Below, piece by piece: positions 43,606 to 53,182 of a DNA stretch of 64,000 nt (the first letter of the stretch is position 1; each line of letters begins with the position of its first letter). A program made the position numbers and the translations under genes. Below the pieces are notes generated by a model. It was not told where the DNA came from, did not search any database, and was given only the letters and a program-made list of their open reading frames with translations. The DNA is from Undibacterium paludis (lineage in GTDB: Bacteria; Pseudomonadota; Gammaproteobacteria; Burkholderiales; Burkholderiaceae_D): the NCBI RefSeq assembly GCF_022568815.1, contig NZ_JAKZHX010000010.1, positions 124,001 through 188,000 on the forward strand, read 5' to 3'.

Positions 43606-46260
43606 TTACTCTGCTGTATTGTCTTCTGCTGGGCCGCCCGTTGTACCTGCTGCATCGGCTGCACTGTCACTGCTTTCATCCGCATCGGTTTCAACAATGC
43701 GCTGCAAGCCAGACAGCTTGGTGCCATCTTCAACGGCAATCAGGGTCACGCCCTGGGTCGCACGGCCCATTTCACGAATCTCTGAAACACGGGTACGTAT
43801 CAAAATACCGCCGGTCGTGATCAGCATGATCTCATCCGTAGTATCAACCAGGGTTGCCGCCACCACCTTGCCATTACGCTCGGATGTCTGGATGGCGATC
43901 ATGCCCTTGGTACCACGGCCATGGCGGGTGTATTCAGTGATAGGTGTGCGTTTGCCAAAGCCGTTTTCAGTCGCGGTCAACACAGACTGCTGCTCATTTT
44001 CAGCCACCAGCAAGGCAATCACCTGCTGACCTTCATCGAGGTTCATGCCGCGTACGCCACGAGCAGTACGGCCCATGGGGCGCACATCGTTTTCATCAAA
44101 GCGTACTGCCTTGCCAGAGTCAGAGAACAGCATGACGTCATGCTTGCCATCGGTCAGTGCTGCACCGATGAGGAAGTCGCCTTCATCCAGGTCAACCGCG
44201 ATAATGCCAGCTTTACGTGGATTGCTGAAGTCAGTCAAAGGCGTTTTCTTGACTGTGCCCAGGCTGGTCGCCATGAAGACATAATGGTCTTCAGGGAAGG
44301 TGCGGTTGTCGCCGGACAAAGGCAGGATCACCGTGATTTTTTCACCATCCTGCAAGGGGAACATGTTGACGATAGGCTTGCCGCGAGATGTGCGCGAACC
44401 CTGCGGCACTTCCCAGACCTTCAGCCAGTACATGCGGCCACGGTTGCTGAAGCACAGGATGTAATCATGGGTATTGGCCACGAACAGCTGTTCGATCCAG
44501 TCATCATCCTTGGTTGCGGTCGCCTGCTTGCCACGGCCACCGCGTTTTTGCGCGCGGTATTCAGACAGCGGTTGCGACTTCATATAGCCGGTGTGCGACA
44601 GGGTCACCACCATGTCTTGCGGCGTGATCAGGTCTTCAGTACCGAGGTCAGTCGCATTATGCGAGATTTCTGAACGGCGTACGTCTTTGTTGCCTTCACC
44701 GTATTCATTGCGGGCCAGGGTCAATTCATCAGTGATGATGACGGTAACGCGCTCTGGCTTGGACAAAATATCAAGCAAGTCAGCGATTTCTGCCATGACG
44801 TCTTTGTATTCATTGACGATCTTGTCCTGCTCCAGACCGGTCAGGCGTTGCAAACGCATTTGCAGGATCTCTTGCGCCTGGTCGTCAGACAGCTTGTACA
44901 GGCCATCAGACTGTATGCCGTAATGCTTGGGCAGGTTCTCAGGGCGGAAGGCGTCAATGCCGCCAGGATTGTCTGCCGCAGTACGGGTCAGCATCTCGCG
45001 CACCATGGAACTGTCCCAGGCACGGGTCATCAATTCCTGTTTGGCTATCGGTGGTGTCGGTGCAGCCTTGATGATGGCAATAAAGTCATCAATATTGGCC
45101 AGCGCAACCGCCAGACCTTCCAGCACGTGACCACGTTCGCGCGCCTTGCGCAGTTCAAACACGGTACGGCGTGTCACCACTTCGCGACGATGCGACAGGA
45201 AGCAGGACAGCATTTCTTTCAGGTTCAGCAGCTTGGGCTGGCCATTGACCAGGGCTACCATGTTCATGCCAAAAGTGTCCTGCAACTGCGTTTGCTTGTA
45301 CAGGTTGTTGAGCACCACATCAGGCACTTCGCCGCGTTTCAGCTCAATGACAACGCGCATGCCGGATTTGTCGGACTCATCACGAATATCAGAAATGCCA
45401 TCAAGTTTCTTGTCGCGTACCAGTTCGGCAATACGTTCCAGCAGCGACTTCTTGTTGACCTGGAAAGGCAATTCATCAACGATCAATGCGGTACGACTGT
45501 CTTTGCCAAATTCTTCAAAGTGAGTCTTGGCACGCATGACCACACGGCCACGGCCAGTACGATAACCGTCACGCACACCGGACACACCATAGATGATGCC
45601 GCCGGTAGGGAAGTCTGGCGCAGGGATGATCTCGATCAGTTCATCAATCGTGCATTCAGGATTGCGCAAGACATGCAGGGCGCCGTTGATGGTCTCGGTA
45701 ATATTATGTGGCGGGATATTCGTCGCCATACCCACGGCAATACCGGACGAGCCATTGATCAGCAGGTTGGGGATGCGGGTAGGCAGGACGGAAGGTTCTT
45801 TCTCCTTACCGTCATAGTTAGGAACAAAATCGACGGTTTCTTTTTCGATATCTGCCAGCAGTTCATTGGCGATCTTGTCAAGACGGCACTCGGTATAACG
45901 CATCGCCGCAGCATTGTCACCGTCGACGGAACCGAAGTTACCCTGACCATCGACCAGGGTATAACGCAGCGAAAAGTCCTGCGCCATACGCACCAGGGTG
46001 TCGTAAATGGACGCATCGCCATGGGGATGGTACTTACCCATGACTTCACCGACCACACGCGCACATTTGACGAAAGGTCGGTTATAGACATTGTTCATTT
46101 CGTGCATCGCGAACAAGACGCGACGATGCACAGGCTTTAAGCCATCACGCACATCCGGCAAAGCGCGACCTACGATAACGCTCATCGCGTAATCGAGATA
46201 GCTCTTGCGCATTTCTTCTTCAAGGGAAATCGGGAGTGTTTCTTTTGCGAATTGATCCAT
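43606..46260 (-). CDS. gyrA: DNA gyrase subunit A
   Basis: 884 residues. Catalytic Tyr122 lies in [11 protein letters not shown]; the C-terminal beta-pinwheel has the GyrA-box QKRGGRGKQ, which distinguishes it from ParC. The quinolone region reads [13 protein letters not shown] (78-90): at the E. coli Ser83 position is Ala83, followed by Ser84 and Asp87. It introduces negative supercoils with GyrB. The acidic C-terminal tail (about 845-884) is typical. Head of the serC-pheA-tyrA-aroA unit. Confidence 0.97.
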   Translation of the reverse strand: MDQFAKETLPISLEEEMRKSYLDYAMSVIVGRALPDVRDGLKPVHRRVLFAMHEMNNVYNRPFVKCARVVGEVMGKYHPHGDASIYDTLVRMAQDFSLRYTLVDGQGNFGSVDGDNAAAMRYTECRLDKIANELLADIEKETVDFVPNYDGKEKEPSVLPTRIPNLLINGSSGIAVGMATNIPPHNITETINGALHVLRNPECTIDELIEIIPAPDFPTGGIIYGVSGVRDGYRTGRGRVVMRAKTHFEEFGKDSRTALIVDELPFQVNKKSLLERIAELVRDKKLDGISDIRDESDKSGMRVVIELKRGEVPDVVLNNLYKQTQLQDTFGMNMVALVNGQPKLLNLKEMLSCFLSHRREVVTRRTVFELRKARERGHVLEGLAVALANIDDFIAIIKAAPTPPIAKQELMTRAWDSSMVREMLTRTAADNPGGIDAFRPENLPKHYGIQSDGLYKLSDDQAQEILQMRLQRLTGLEQDKIVNEYKDVMAEIADLLDILSKPERVTVIITDELTLARNEYGEGNKDVRRSEISHNATDLGTEDLITPQDMVVTLSHTGYMKSQPLSEYRAQKRGGRGKQATATKDDDWIEQLFVANTHDYILCFSNRGRMYWLKVWEVPQGSRTSRGKPIVNMFPLQDGEKITVILPLSGDNRTFPEDHYVFMATSLGTVKKTPLTDFSNPRKAGIIAVDLDEGDFLIGAALTDGKHDVMLFSDSGKAVRFDENDVRPMGRTARGVRGMNLDEGQQVIALLVAENEQQSVLTATENGFGKRTPITEYTRHGRGTKGMIAIQTSERNGKVVAATLVDTTDEIMLITTGGILIRTRVSEIREMGRATQGVTLIAVEDGTKLSGLQRIVETDADESSDSAADAAGTTGGPAEDNTAE

Positions 46261-46758
46261 TGGCGAGCCGGAAAATTAGAACTTGGAACCCATGACCATG
46301 CCAGGCACCAGCCATTCAGAACTGTAGATACCCGCCGCACATGCAATCAGTACGACAGGCGTCCCCACTCTGAAAAAGCCAATACCAAATCTGGTCAGGA
46401 ACTCCGTTGGTTAATTGATAACGCCTTTCAACAAGACAGGCGTTTAACTCTTGATTCTAACATGCCTCGATAGCTGAATTCCATTTATAGCAATTCAGAC
46501 CGTACTAATGGGCCGCAACTGTTGCAACAAAAGTCAGCAATAGCCGCCAGTGTTCAATTGCCGTACCCGGCGGAGTAGCTGGCCCGCATCCCAAGCACAA
46601 ACAAACGGCAGCAAACGACAGCAAACAGCGGGCAAACTGAGGGAAAGCCAGGAGCCACAAGCGACCACAAAGTCGCCCGGATGACAGTCTGAACACAAAT
46701 TTGTATGCTCTAATCAAAATCATAAAAATAAAACCACAGCCAACCCATACTGGAGACA
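46261..46758. other. gyrA/OmpA-like divergent gap (498 bp)
   Basis: No gene is supported; a 84-codon frame on the - strand (46505-46759) overlaps the OmpA-like start and has no family match. A 7-bp inverted repeat CTGAATT-N11-AATTCAG (46474-46498) around a TTTATAG core may be part of the gyrA upstream control region, 214 bp from its start. The OmpA-like leader (46690-46758) is AT-rich. Confidence 0.4.
46474..46498. promoter_or_regulatory. Inverted repeat upstream of gyrA
   Basis: CTGAATT (46474-46480) and AATTCAG (46492-46498) form a perfect dyad with 11 bp between, enclosing CTATAAA on the - strand, a -10-like word. A regulator or supercoiling-sensitive promoter could use it; no further evidence. 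Confidence 0.25.
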
Positions 46759-47325
46759 ATGATCATGACAAAAAATTCTTACCTGCTGCTCCTGCTGACC
46801 GCACTTTCCCTGCCCGCCCTGGCCACAGCGCAAACACAGACTGCCGAACCTGCCTCAGCCGTAAAGGCCGCAGAACCAGTGCTGGTACAGCCTGCCCCGC
46901 CGGCACCAGTTACACCACCGGCACCACCTGCGCCACCCAAGCGTTGCGATTTTTCTGTCACGCTATCAGGTGACGAGTCGTTCGACACCAACAAGGACAA
47001 GTTGAAAGACGCCGCCAAACAGAATATCGACACCCAGGTACTGGGCAAGCTGCCTGACTGCGCCAAAGTGGACATGATCGTCGTCACTGGTCATACCGAC
47101 ATCACCGGCAAGCCGCAAGTCTTGCAGAAACTGTCAGAAAAACGTGCCGATGCCGTCGCCGCCTACCTGTCCAGCAAAGGTGTCAGCGCCGCCATGGACA
47201 CCCTGGGCATGGGCAAAACCCAGCAAATCAAGGCTTGCGATGAAAAACTGCCCAAAGCCAAACTGGCAGAATGCCTGGCGCCGAACCGCCGGATTGTCAT
47301 CGAAGTTCGTGGATTGGCAAAATAA
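46759..47325 (+). CDS. OmpA-family protein with C-terminal peptidoglycan-binding domain
   Basis: 188 residues (start ATG 46759 or 46765, both behind GGAGAC). Signal peptide to about ALATAQ (24), a Pro/Ala-rich linker (VQPAPPAPVTPPAPPAPP), then an OmpA-like domain from about 62. The signature is VTGHTDITGKPQVLQKLSEKRA and the end NRRIVIEV is normal. Three Cys (KRCDF, PDCAK, KACDEK, AECLA) could form disulfides. No beta-barrel is present, so it is a periplasmic peptidoglycan tether like RmpM. Related to the next gene. Confidence 0.85.
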   Translation: MIMTKNSYLLLLLTALSLPALATAQTQTAEPASAVKAAEPVLVQPAPPAPVTPPAPPAPPKRCDFSVTLSGDESFDTNKDKLKDAAKQNIDTQVLGKLPDCAKVDMIVVTGHTDITGKPQVLQKLSEKRADAVAAYLSSKGVSAAMDTLGMGKTQQIKACDEKLPKAKLAECLAPNRRIVIEVRGLAK

Positions 47326-47627
47326 TATCTTTGTTTCCCATAGGCCAAGCAAATCCAAACGTTTCCCTCGGGGAAACTGGTATTAGCTTGGCAAACTGTT
47401 CATTTCGTTGTCAAAAAGCGACATTTTTAACTAAGTGTAACTTTGTCTATTTAACAATTTTCGTCTTAAACAGAATTGATATGGCAGAATAGAGCGAAGG
47501 TTGATTAATAACAGGGCTATTGTTTGACGAAATAGTAATGTCATCATCGTCGTGTTAATATTCGGTTTTATGCAGTATTAATTCGCGCAGTTCATCTGCG
47601 GTAATAATCTCACCCGAGAGGAGAAAT
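47326..47627. other. Gap between two OmpA-like genes (302 bp)
   Basis: Holds the structured hairpin at 47344-47392 and then an AT-rich stretch leading to the GAGGAG ribosome-binding site of the second OmpA-like gene. No gene and no firm promoter recognised; a long leader RNA is possible. Confidence 0.45.
47344..47392 (+). other. Compound hairpin after the OmpA-like gene
   Basis: Nested perfect pairs: GCCAAGC/GCTTGGC at the base, CCA/TGG, and GTTTCCC-TCG-GGGAAAC at the tip. It begins 18 bp after the stop codon. No T-run follows, so it is either a weak terminator, a processing or stability element, or a protein site (the tip is a dyad). Confidence 0.5.
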
Positions 47628-48287
47628 ATGAAAAATTTAGTCAAGCTCGTTATCGCAGCGTCCGCAGTTGCATCCTTTTCTGCTTCCGCACAAATCACAG
47701 ACATCATGGCAAACAAGCCACACAGCGCCTACGTTCAGGACGGCCGTGGCGTGATTGCACGTGATGCATTCGGCCTGTGCTGGCGCACTGGCTACTGGAC
47801 TCCTGCTGACGCAGTTCCAGGTTGCGACGCACCACTGGTACAACCAGCTCCAGCAGTGGCACCCGCTGTTACTCCACCACCAGCACCGGTTGCGCCCGTG
47901 AAACCAGTTGCTCCACCAGCACCTACATCCGAAAAAGTCACTTTCGCTGCTGACGCATTCTTTGACTTTGACAAGGCTGTTCTGAAACCAGAAGCCAAAG
48001 TCAAACTCGACGACATGGCATCCAAACTGAAATCCATCAACCTGGAAGTCGTGATCGCTGTTGGTCACACTGACGGCGTAGGTTCCGACGAATACAACCA
48101 AAAACTGTCCATCCGTCGCGCTGAAGCTGTCAAAGCTTACCTGGTAAGCAAAGGCATCGAAGCCAACCGCGTCTACACTGAAGGCAAAGGCAAAAAACAA
48201 CCAGTAGCTGACAACAAGACAGCTGAAGGCCGCGCCAAAAACCGTCGCGTTGAGATCGAAGTTGTTGGTACACGCAACCTGAAATAA
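47628..48287 (+). CDS. OmpA/RmpM-like outer membrane-associated protein
   Basis: 219 residues, highly biased codons, strong GAGGAG site. Signal peptide MKNLVKLVIAASAVASFSASA (1-21). An N-terminal segment with Cys pair (LCWRTGYWTPADAVPGCDAP), a Pro/Val/Ala linker, then OmpA-C domain (104-215): DAFFDFDKAVLKPEAKVKLD, VGHTDGVGSDEYNQKLSIRRA, GRAKNRRVEIEV. The common abundant protein of this type in betaproteobacteria links the outer membrane or porins to peptidoglycan. Ends with a strong terminator. Confidence 0.9.
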   Translation: MKNLVKLVIAASAVASFSASAQITDIMANKPHSAYVQDGRGVIARDAFGLCWRTGYWTPADAVPGCDAPLVQPAPAVAPAVTPPPAPVAPVKPVAPPAPTSEKVTFAADAFFDFDKAVLKPEAKVKLDDMASKLKSINLEVVIAVGHTDGVGSDEYNQKLSIRRAEAVKAYLVSKGIEANRVYTEGKGKKQPVADNKTAEGRAKNRRVEIEVVGTRNLK

Positions 48288-48309
48288 TTGAAGCCCTGCT
48301 TCTGAAGAA

Positions 48310-48332
48310 CCCCGCCAAGGCGGGGTTTTTTT
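48310..48332 (+). terminator. Rho-independent terminator of the OmpA-like gene
   Basis: CCCCGCC-AA-GGCGGGG with a seven-T run, 22 bp after the stop codon. Confidence 0.95.
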
Positions 48333-48522
48333 ATGGGCACGAAATAAAATCTGCAAGAATCCGTAAGAATGTGCGGAGCCGGGCAACAAGCCTCACCGGG
48401 TTGTGCACCTGCAATACATTTTTAGCGACATAAGTTTATTTTTCGCCAATGTGGTTCTGCTGCAAATGACCTACAATAGCGTCTTTGCTGCTTACGCCCT
48501 TACCGGCCACTCACTTCACATC

Positions 48523-49227
48523 ATGTCCACCCTGAACGCTGATCCCGCAGAAATCCAGAAATTTAGTGAACTTGCCCACCGCTGGTGGGACCCGACCTCA
48601 GAATTCAAACCCCTGCATGAAATTAATCCCCTGCGCCTGGAATGGATCAACCAGCATGCGCCGCTGGCAGGCAAGCAAGTCATCGACGTAGGTTGTGGCG
48701 GCGGCATACTGGCAGAATCCATGGCAAAAAAAGGGGCAAACGTCACCGGCATCGACCTGTCTGACAAGGCACTCAAAGTCGCCGACCTGCATGGCCTGGA
48801 ATCCGGCATCAACGTGCGTTATAAAAAAATCGCCGCCGAAGACATGGCAGAAGCCGAACCTGGCGCATACGATGTGGTCACCTGCATGGAAATGCTGGAA
48901 CACGTACCCGACCCGGCCTCCATCATCAGGGCCTGCACAAAATTGGTCAAACCTGGCGGACATGTCTTCTTCTCCACCCTTAACCGCAACCTCAAGTCTT
49001 ACCTGTTTGCCGTCATCGGCGCTGAATACCTGCTGCAAATGCTGCCCAAGGGCACCCATGACTACAGCAAATTCATCACCCCGGCCGAGCTGTCGCAAGA
49101 CATACGCAATGCAGGGCTGCAATTACAGGTCATGAAGGGCTTGAGTTATAACCCTTTGACCCAAATCTATTCCATTAATGCAGATACCAGCGTCAACTAC
49201 ATGGTGGCCTGCACCCGTCCGCTGTGA
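48523..49227 (+). CDS. ubiG: Ubiquinone biosynthesis O-methyltransferase
   Basis: 234 residues from ATG 48523 ([21 protein letters not shown], family-typical start); an ATG 120 bp upstream is in frame but adds unrelated sequence. SAM motif [13 protein letters not shown], motif [16 protein letters not shown], and YNPLTQIYS. It carries out both O-methylations in ubiquinone synthesis. Next gene gph is 112 bp downstream, a conserved pairing. Confidence 0.95.
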   Translation: MSTLNADPAEIQKFSELAHRWWDPTSEFKPLHEINPLRLEWINQHAPLAGKQVIDVGCGGGILAESMAKKGANVTGIDLSDKALKVADLHGLESGINVRYKKIAAEDMAEAEPGAYDVVTCMEMLEHVPDPASIIRACTKLVKPGGHVFFSTLNRNLKSYLFAVIGAEYLLQMLPKGTHDYSKFITPAELSQDIRNAGLQLQVMKGLSYNPLTQIYSINADTSVNYMVACTRPL

Positions 49228-49339
49228 ACAGGAACTGCATCAATCCGTACACCGATATTGAAACTGCACACCAGCGAACCAGAATAACCAGATGTGCGGC
49301 AGCATCATGCCGCACCTACTTTTGACCAGTCCCAGCAAC

Positions 49340-50017
49340 ATGCAAACTCCACAAGCCATACTTTTTGACCTGGACGGCACCCTGGCAGACACCGCACCCG
49401 ACCTGGCCGCCGCCGTCAACGTCATGCGTAAAAACCGTCAACTACCACAGGCCAACTACCTCAGCCTGCGCCCCTTTGCCTCTGCCGGTGCACGCGGCCT
49501 GCTCGGCGCCGGTTTTGGCATCACACCCGAACACCCCGACTTTGAAGCCATGCGCGCAGAGTTTTTGAACCAGTATGAATCCGCCATCGCCGTCCATAGC
49601 AAGCTCTTCCGGCAAGTACCTGACCTGCTCAAGGGACTGGATTTTCTGGGCATCAGCTGGGGCATCGTCACCAACAAGGCCATGCGCTTTACCCGCCCGC
49701 TGATCCCCTTGCTGGACCTGCAGGAGGCACGCTGCGTCATCTCTGGCGACACCACACCGCATTCCAAACCCCACCCTGCCCCCCTGCTGGAAGCAGCCAG
49801 GCAGCTGGGCATACGGTCAGAGCATTGCTGGTACGTCGGCGACGACCTGCGCGACATCCAGGCGGCCGAAGCCGCCGGCATGACCAGCATCGCCGCCGCC
49901 TGGGGTTATTGCGGCGCGACCGAACCCAAGCAATGGAAAGCCGACGCCATCATCGACAGCCCGCTGGAACTGCTGGAACTGGTCCGCGCCAAACATTTGC
50001 AGGCCATCGCCTCTTGA
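49340..50017 (+). CDS. gph: Phosphoglycolate phosphatase
   Basis: 225 residues from ATG 49340; upstream ATG at 49292 adds a hydrophobic stretch without match. HAD motifs: FDLDGTLADTAPDLA (catalytic Asp pair), ISWGIVTNK (Thr), and YVGDDLRDIQAAEAAGM (acidic pair). It removes 2-phosphoglycolate from DNA repair. Paired with ubiG as in many proteobacteria. Its 3' end is 45 bp before ssrA. Confidence 0.92.
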   Translation: MQTPQAILFDLDGTLADTAPDLAAAVNVMRKNRQLPQANYLSLRPFASAGARGLLGAGFGITPEHPDFEAMRAEFLNQYESAIAVHSKLFRQVPDLLKGLDFLGISWGIVTNKAMRFTRPLIPLLDLQEARCVISGDTTPHSKPHPAPLLEAARQLGIRSEHCWYVGDDLRDIQAAEAAGMTSIAAAWGYCGATEPKQWKADAIIDSPLELLELVRAKHLQAIAS

Positions 50018-50044
50018 ATAATGCAGGACCGCCCCTAAATGGAG

Positions 50045-50050
50045 TATACT
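50045..50050 (+). promoter_or_regulatory. -10 element of ssrA
   Basis: TATACT ends 12 bp before the mature 5' end of tmRNA, so transcription would start in a short pre-sequence (about 50057). I found no good -35 with a normal spacer. Confidence 0.45.
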
Positions 50051-50061
50051 GATCAAGCTTT

Positions 50062-50421
50062 GGGGACGACCTGGTTTCGACGGGGGTTGCAAAGCAGCGC
50101 AGGGCATACCGAGGCCAGACTACCTCGTAAATACAATCTGAACTATATAACTGCAAACGATAACTCGTACGCATTAGCCGCTTAATACCGGCTAACCTTA
50201 CACCACCTCGTCCATAGGGTGGGCTGGCAACAGCAGTAAGGACATTCATATGGAATCGTCTTGAGCCGGGTTACTTGACTCTTGATTAAATAATAGGTAA
50301 CTCGTCCTGCCGCAGCGTGTGCGTCCGCGTCGTCAGGGTTAAATCAAATGGCAGCACTAAGTATGTAGAACTGTCTGTAGAGTGCTTTCGGACGCGGGTT
50401 CGATTCCCGCCGTCTCCACCA
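50062..50421 (+). ncRNA. ssrA: Transfer-messenger RNA
   Basis: Both ends of the tRNA-like domain are visible: 5' GGGGACGACCTGGTTTCGAC and 3' GGTTCGATTCCCGCCGTCTC followed by CACCA. The tag frame begins GCA at 50153 and ends TAA at 50185, giving ANDNSYALAA, with the usual LAA end for ClpXP/ClpAP. tmRNA releases ribosomes stalled on broken mRNA with SmpB and alanine-tRNA activity. Length of 360 nt is normal. Followed by a terminator and then by a restriction island. Confidence 0.97.
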
Positions 50422-50428
50422 GAATACG

Positions 50429-50463
50429 AAAAACCATCCAAATTTTTGGGTGGTTTTTTTATT
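50429..50463 (+). terminator. Terminator after ssrA
   Basis: AAACCATCC and GGGTGGTTT pair (one G-T) over an A/T loop, followed by seven T residues, eight bases after the CCA end. Confidence 0.85.
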
Positions 50464-50543
50464 TTTCAATTTGCCTTCAAGTATTTTGGAAGATGCACAA
50501 ACATCAACCGTAATTAGCAAAGAAAAATTCTTGTAATCAAATT

Positions 50544-50558
50544 TTTAGCAATGCTAAA
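50544..50558. promoter_or_regulatory. Perfect palindrome upstream of hsdM
   Basis: TTTAGCA-A-TGCTAAA is a perfect 7-bp dyad 41 bp before the hsdM start. A weak sigma-70 pair overlaps it: TTGTAA (50531-50536) and TAAATT (50555-50560), 18 bp apart. An operator controlling the restriction system is plausible; no regulator gene is adjacent. Confidence 0.4.
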
Positions 50559-50599
50559 TTACTGCATGTTTTCCATATTCCCCGAGGAATCAAGTATCA

Positions 50600-53182
50600 A
50601 TGTCTCATAACAAACTGACTTTATCGCGTCTCGAAAATCTATTACTGACCGCCTGCGATGATTTGCGCGGCAATATGGATGCAAGTGAATATAAAGAATA
50701 TATTTTTGGCATGCTCTTTCTGAAGCGAGCCAGTGATCTGTTTGACCAACGCAGGGCGGAAATCAAACGCGAAGGCAAAGCAGCAGGCTTGTCAGATGCA
50801 GATATCGCAATCAATCTGGAAGATAGGGACCAGTATTCAGGTAAATATTTTTTTGTGCCACCGCGGGCGCGCTGGAATGAAACCTGGACGGATGACAAAG
50901 GTAATCAGCAACCAGCTCTCAAACACACCAAAGAAAATGTTGGCTCCATGCTCAACAAGGCTTTGGAAGCTTTGGAAGAAGAAAACCCGGATGCACTGCA
51001 AGATGTCCTCAAAGGAACCATCAATTTCAACCGCAAGATAGGCCAGAATACCCTTGATGACGACACCTTGATTGATTTCATCCAGAATTTCGAAAAAATT
51101 CCGCTCAAGGACGAAGACTTTGAATTTCCAGATCTGCTAGGTGCCGCTTATGAATGGTTAATCAAGCACTTTGCCGATTCTGCAGGTAAAAAGGCCGGTG
51201 AATTCTATACGCCAGCAGAAGTCGTGCGTATCTGCGTAGAAATTTGTGATCCCAAAGAAGGCATGAGTGTGTATGACCCAACGGTGGGGTCGGGCGGTAT
51301 GCTCATACAGGCGCGCGATTATTTGCGTGAGTGCGGTGCAAACCCAACTGAGCTTTCTCTGTATGGGCAAGAAAAGATGGGAACCACCTGGTCCATCTGC
51401 AAAATGAACATGTTACTGCACGGTATTTCACATGCTGATATACGCAATGCCGATACATTGACCGACCCACAACACAAAGAGCAAAACAACGAACTCAAGC
51501 GCTTTAGCCGCGTGCTGGCCAATCCCCCTTTTAGCCAAAACTATGCACGCACCCAATCCAAGGATGATGGCAGCGGCACCAAGAAAAAAGTCAGCATTGC
51601 CTACCCAGGTCGATTCAATGTCTGGATGCCAGAAAAAGGCAAAAAAGCAGATTTGATGTTTGTACAGCATATGTTAGCCGTGCTTGACGGCAATGGCCGT
51701 ATGGCATGTGTCATGCCGCATGGCGTGCTGTTCCGTGGTGGCGAAGAGCGTGAGGCACGCCAGCACTTTATCGACAAAGGCGTGCTGGAAGCTGTCATCG
51801 GCTTGCCAGGCAATCTGTTTTATGGCACCGGTATCCCGGCCTGCATACTGGTACTCAACAAGGCGGGTGCTGCAAAGCGTGACCATGTGCTTTTTATCAA
51901 TGCTGACCGAGAATACCGTGATGGCAAAGCGCAAAACCACTTGCGCCCAGAAGACATAGACAAGATCGTCCATGCTTACCGTGCCGGTCAGGATATACCG
52001 TCCTATGCACGCCGCGTTCCTGTCAGTGAAATCAGGGCTGAAGATTACAACTGCAATATCCGCCGCTATGTTGATAATGCCCCACCACCCGAACCACATG
52101 ATGTGCGTGCTCATTTGAAAGGTGGTGTGCCCGTCAGCGAAATTGATGCCTTAAACCACTTCTGGCAAAACTATGAAGGCTTGCGTGAAAGCTGCTTTGT
52201 AGCGCGCACGAATTGTGCTCCAGGCACTGCGTATGCTGACTTTAGTACAGCCATACAAGACAAGCGCGCCATCGCAGACCATGTCAAAAAACACCCTGGC
52301 GTTTTGCAGCGGCAAGCCAAATTCATGACCGTATTAGAAAAATGGTGGCAAAAACATTTACCCATCGTTGAGGCACTGGCGCCAGACGCTGACAATCAAC
52401 ATGGTAAAACCACCAATGTCTATCAAATGCGCGCTACCCTGCTGGACAGCATAGAGCGTACTTTTGCCAGCCAGCATCTGCTGACGCGTTATCAGGTGCG
52501 CGGTGCATTTGCCAATTACTATAAATTGCTTGCCTCTGATTTTAAATCCATAGCCGCCAGTGGCTGGGGTGCAGAATTGATCCCTGATCAAGATATATTA
52601 CAAAGCCAGTTCCCTGATGTGCTGGCAGAGCTGGAACAACAACACACCAGACTGGCAGAACTGCAAGCCCTGTTTGCTGCCGCAAGTGAAGAAGATTTCG
52701 AAGATAGCGACGACACTGGTGTCTTGCCTGCGGATGAAGTCAAGACTCTCAAAACCAGCCTCAAAGAAGCCAGGGGCATGATAAAACTGGCCAAGCGCGA
52801 CACCGCCTTTGGCGACTGGCAAAACCATCAGCAAGAAGCTGAATGCATAGAAAAACAACTGGCCCGCCACAAAAAACTGGAAGACGAAGCAAAAAACCTC
52901 AAGGTATTGATAAAGAGCACAGAACAAAACCGTGATGCGTTGGTAGAAGCAGCCCGCCTCAAAATCAGCAAAAGCGAAGCCCGCGTGATCATTGTCAAGC
53001 GTCTTGGTAAGGTATTGTTTGATAGTTATCAGCACTATTTGCGTGCCGATCAGCGCGCCTGCATTGTCGCGATAGAAAATCTATGGAGTAAATATGCAGT
53101 AACTGCCAAACAAATTGAGGCTGCGCGTGATGAAGCGGCACAGGCTTTACAGGAATATTTGGCGGAGTTGGGGTATGAGTGA
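50600..53182 (+). CDS. hsdM: Type I restriction-modification system DNA methyltransferase subunit
   Basis: 860 residues. An N-terminal HsdM helical domain ([20 protein letters not shown]) precedes the N6-adenine methyltransferase core: SAM motif DPTVGSGGM (225-233) and catalytic NPPF (308-311). The common length is 480-530; here residues about 510-860 form an extra helical part, including long charged coiled-coil segments ([18 protein letters not shown]). HsdM modifies adenine in the specificity-subunit target, using SAM. Its last eight bases overlap hsdS. The region is more AT-rich than the flanking core genes and sits immediately after ssrA, a usual site for insertion. Confidence 0.93.
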   Translation: MSHNKLTLSRLENLLLTACDDLRGNMDASEYKEYIFGMLFLKRASDLFDQRRAEIKREGKAAGLSDADIAINLEDRDQYSGKYFFVPPRARWNETWTDDKGNQQPALKHTKENVGSMLNKALEALEEENPDALQDVLKGTINFNRKIGQNTLDDDTLIDFIQNFEKIPLKDEDFEFPDLLGAAYEWLIKHFADSAGKKAGEFYTPAEVVRICVEICDPKEGMSVYDPTVGSGGMLIQARDYLRECGANPTELSLYGQEKMGTTWSICKMNMLLHGISHADIRNADTLTDPQHKEQNNELKRFSRVLANPPFSQNYARTQSKDDGSGTKKKVSIAYPGRFNVWMPEKGKKADLMFVQHMLAVLDGNGRMACVMPHGVLFRGGEEREARQHFIDKGVLEAVIGLPGNLFYGTGIPACILVLNKAGAAKRDHVLFINADREYRDGKAQNHLRPEDIDKIVHAYRAGQDIPSYARRVPVSEIRAEDYNCNIRRYVDNAPPPEPHDVRAHLKGGVPVSEIDALNHFWQNYEGLRESCFVARTNCAPGTAYADFSTAIQDKRAIADHVKKHPGVLQRQAKFMTVLEKWWQKHLPIVEALAPDADNQHGKTTNVYQMRATLLDSIERTFASQHLLTRYQVRGAFANYYKLLASDFKSIAASGWGAELIPDQDILQSQFPDVLAELEQQHTRLAELQALFAAASEEDFEDSDDTGVLPADEVKTLKTSLKEARGMIKLAKRDTAFGDWQNHQQEAECIEKQLARHKKLEDEAKNLKVLIKSTEQNRDALVEAARLKISKSEARVIIVKRLGKVLFDSYQHYLRADQRACIVAIENLWSKYAVTAKQIEAARDEAAQALQEYLAELGYE

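Noticed and set aside
44848..46140. 430-codon open frame antisense to gyrA
   Set aside because: Shadow of gyrA codons; no family sequence and no ribosome-binding site.
46505..46759. 84-codon - strand frame before the OmpA-like gene
   Set aside because: Hydrophobic stretch by chance; no ribosome-binding site, overlaps the leader of the OmpA-like gene.
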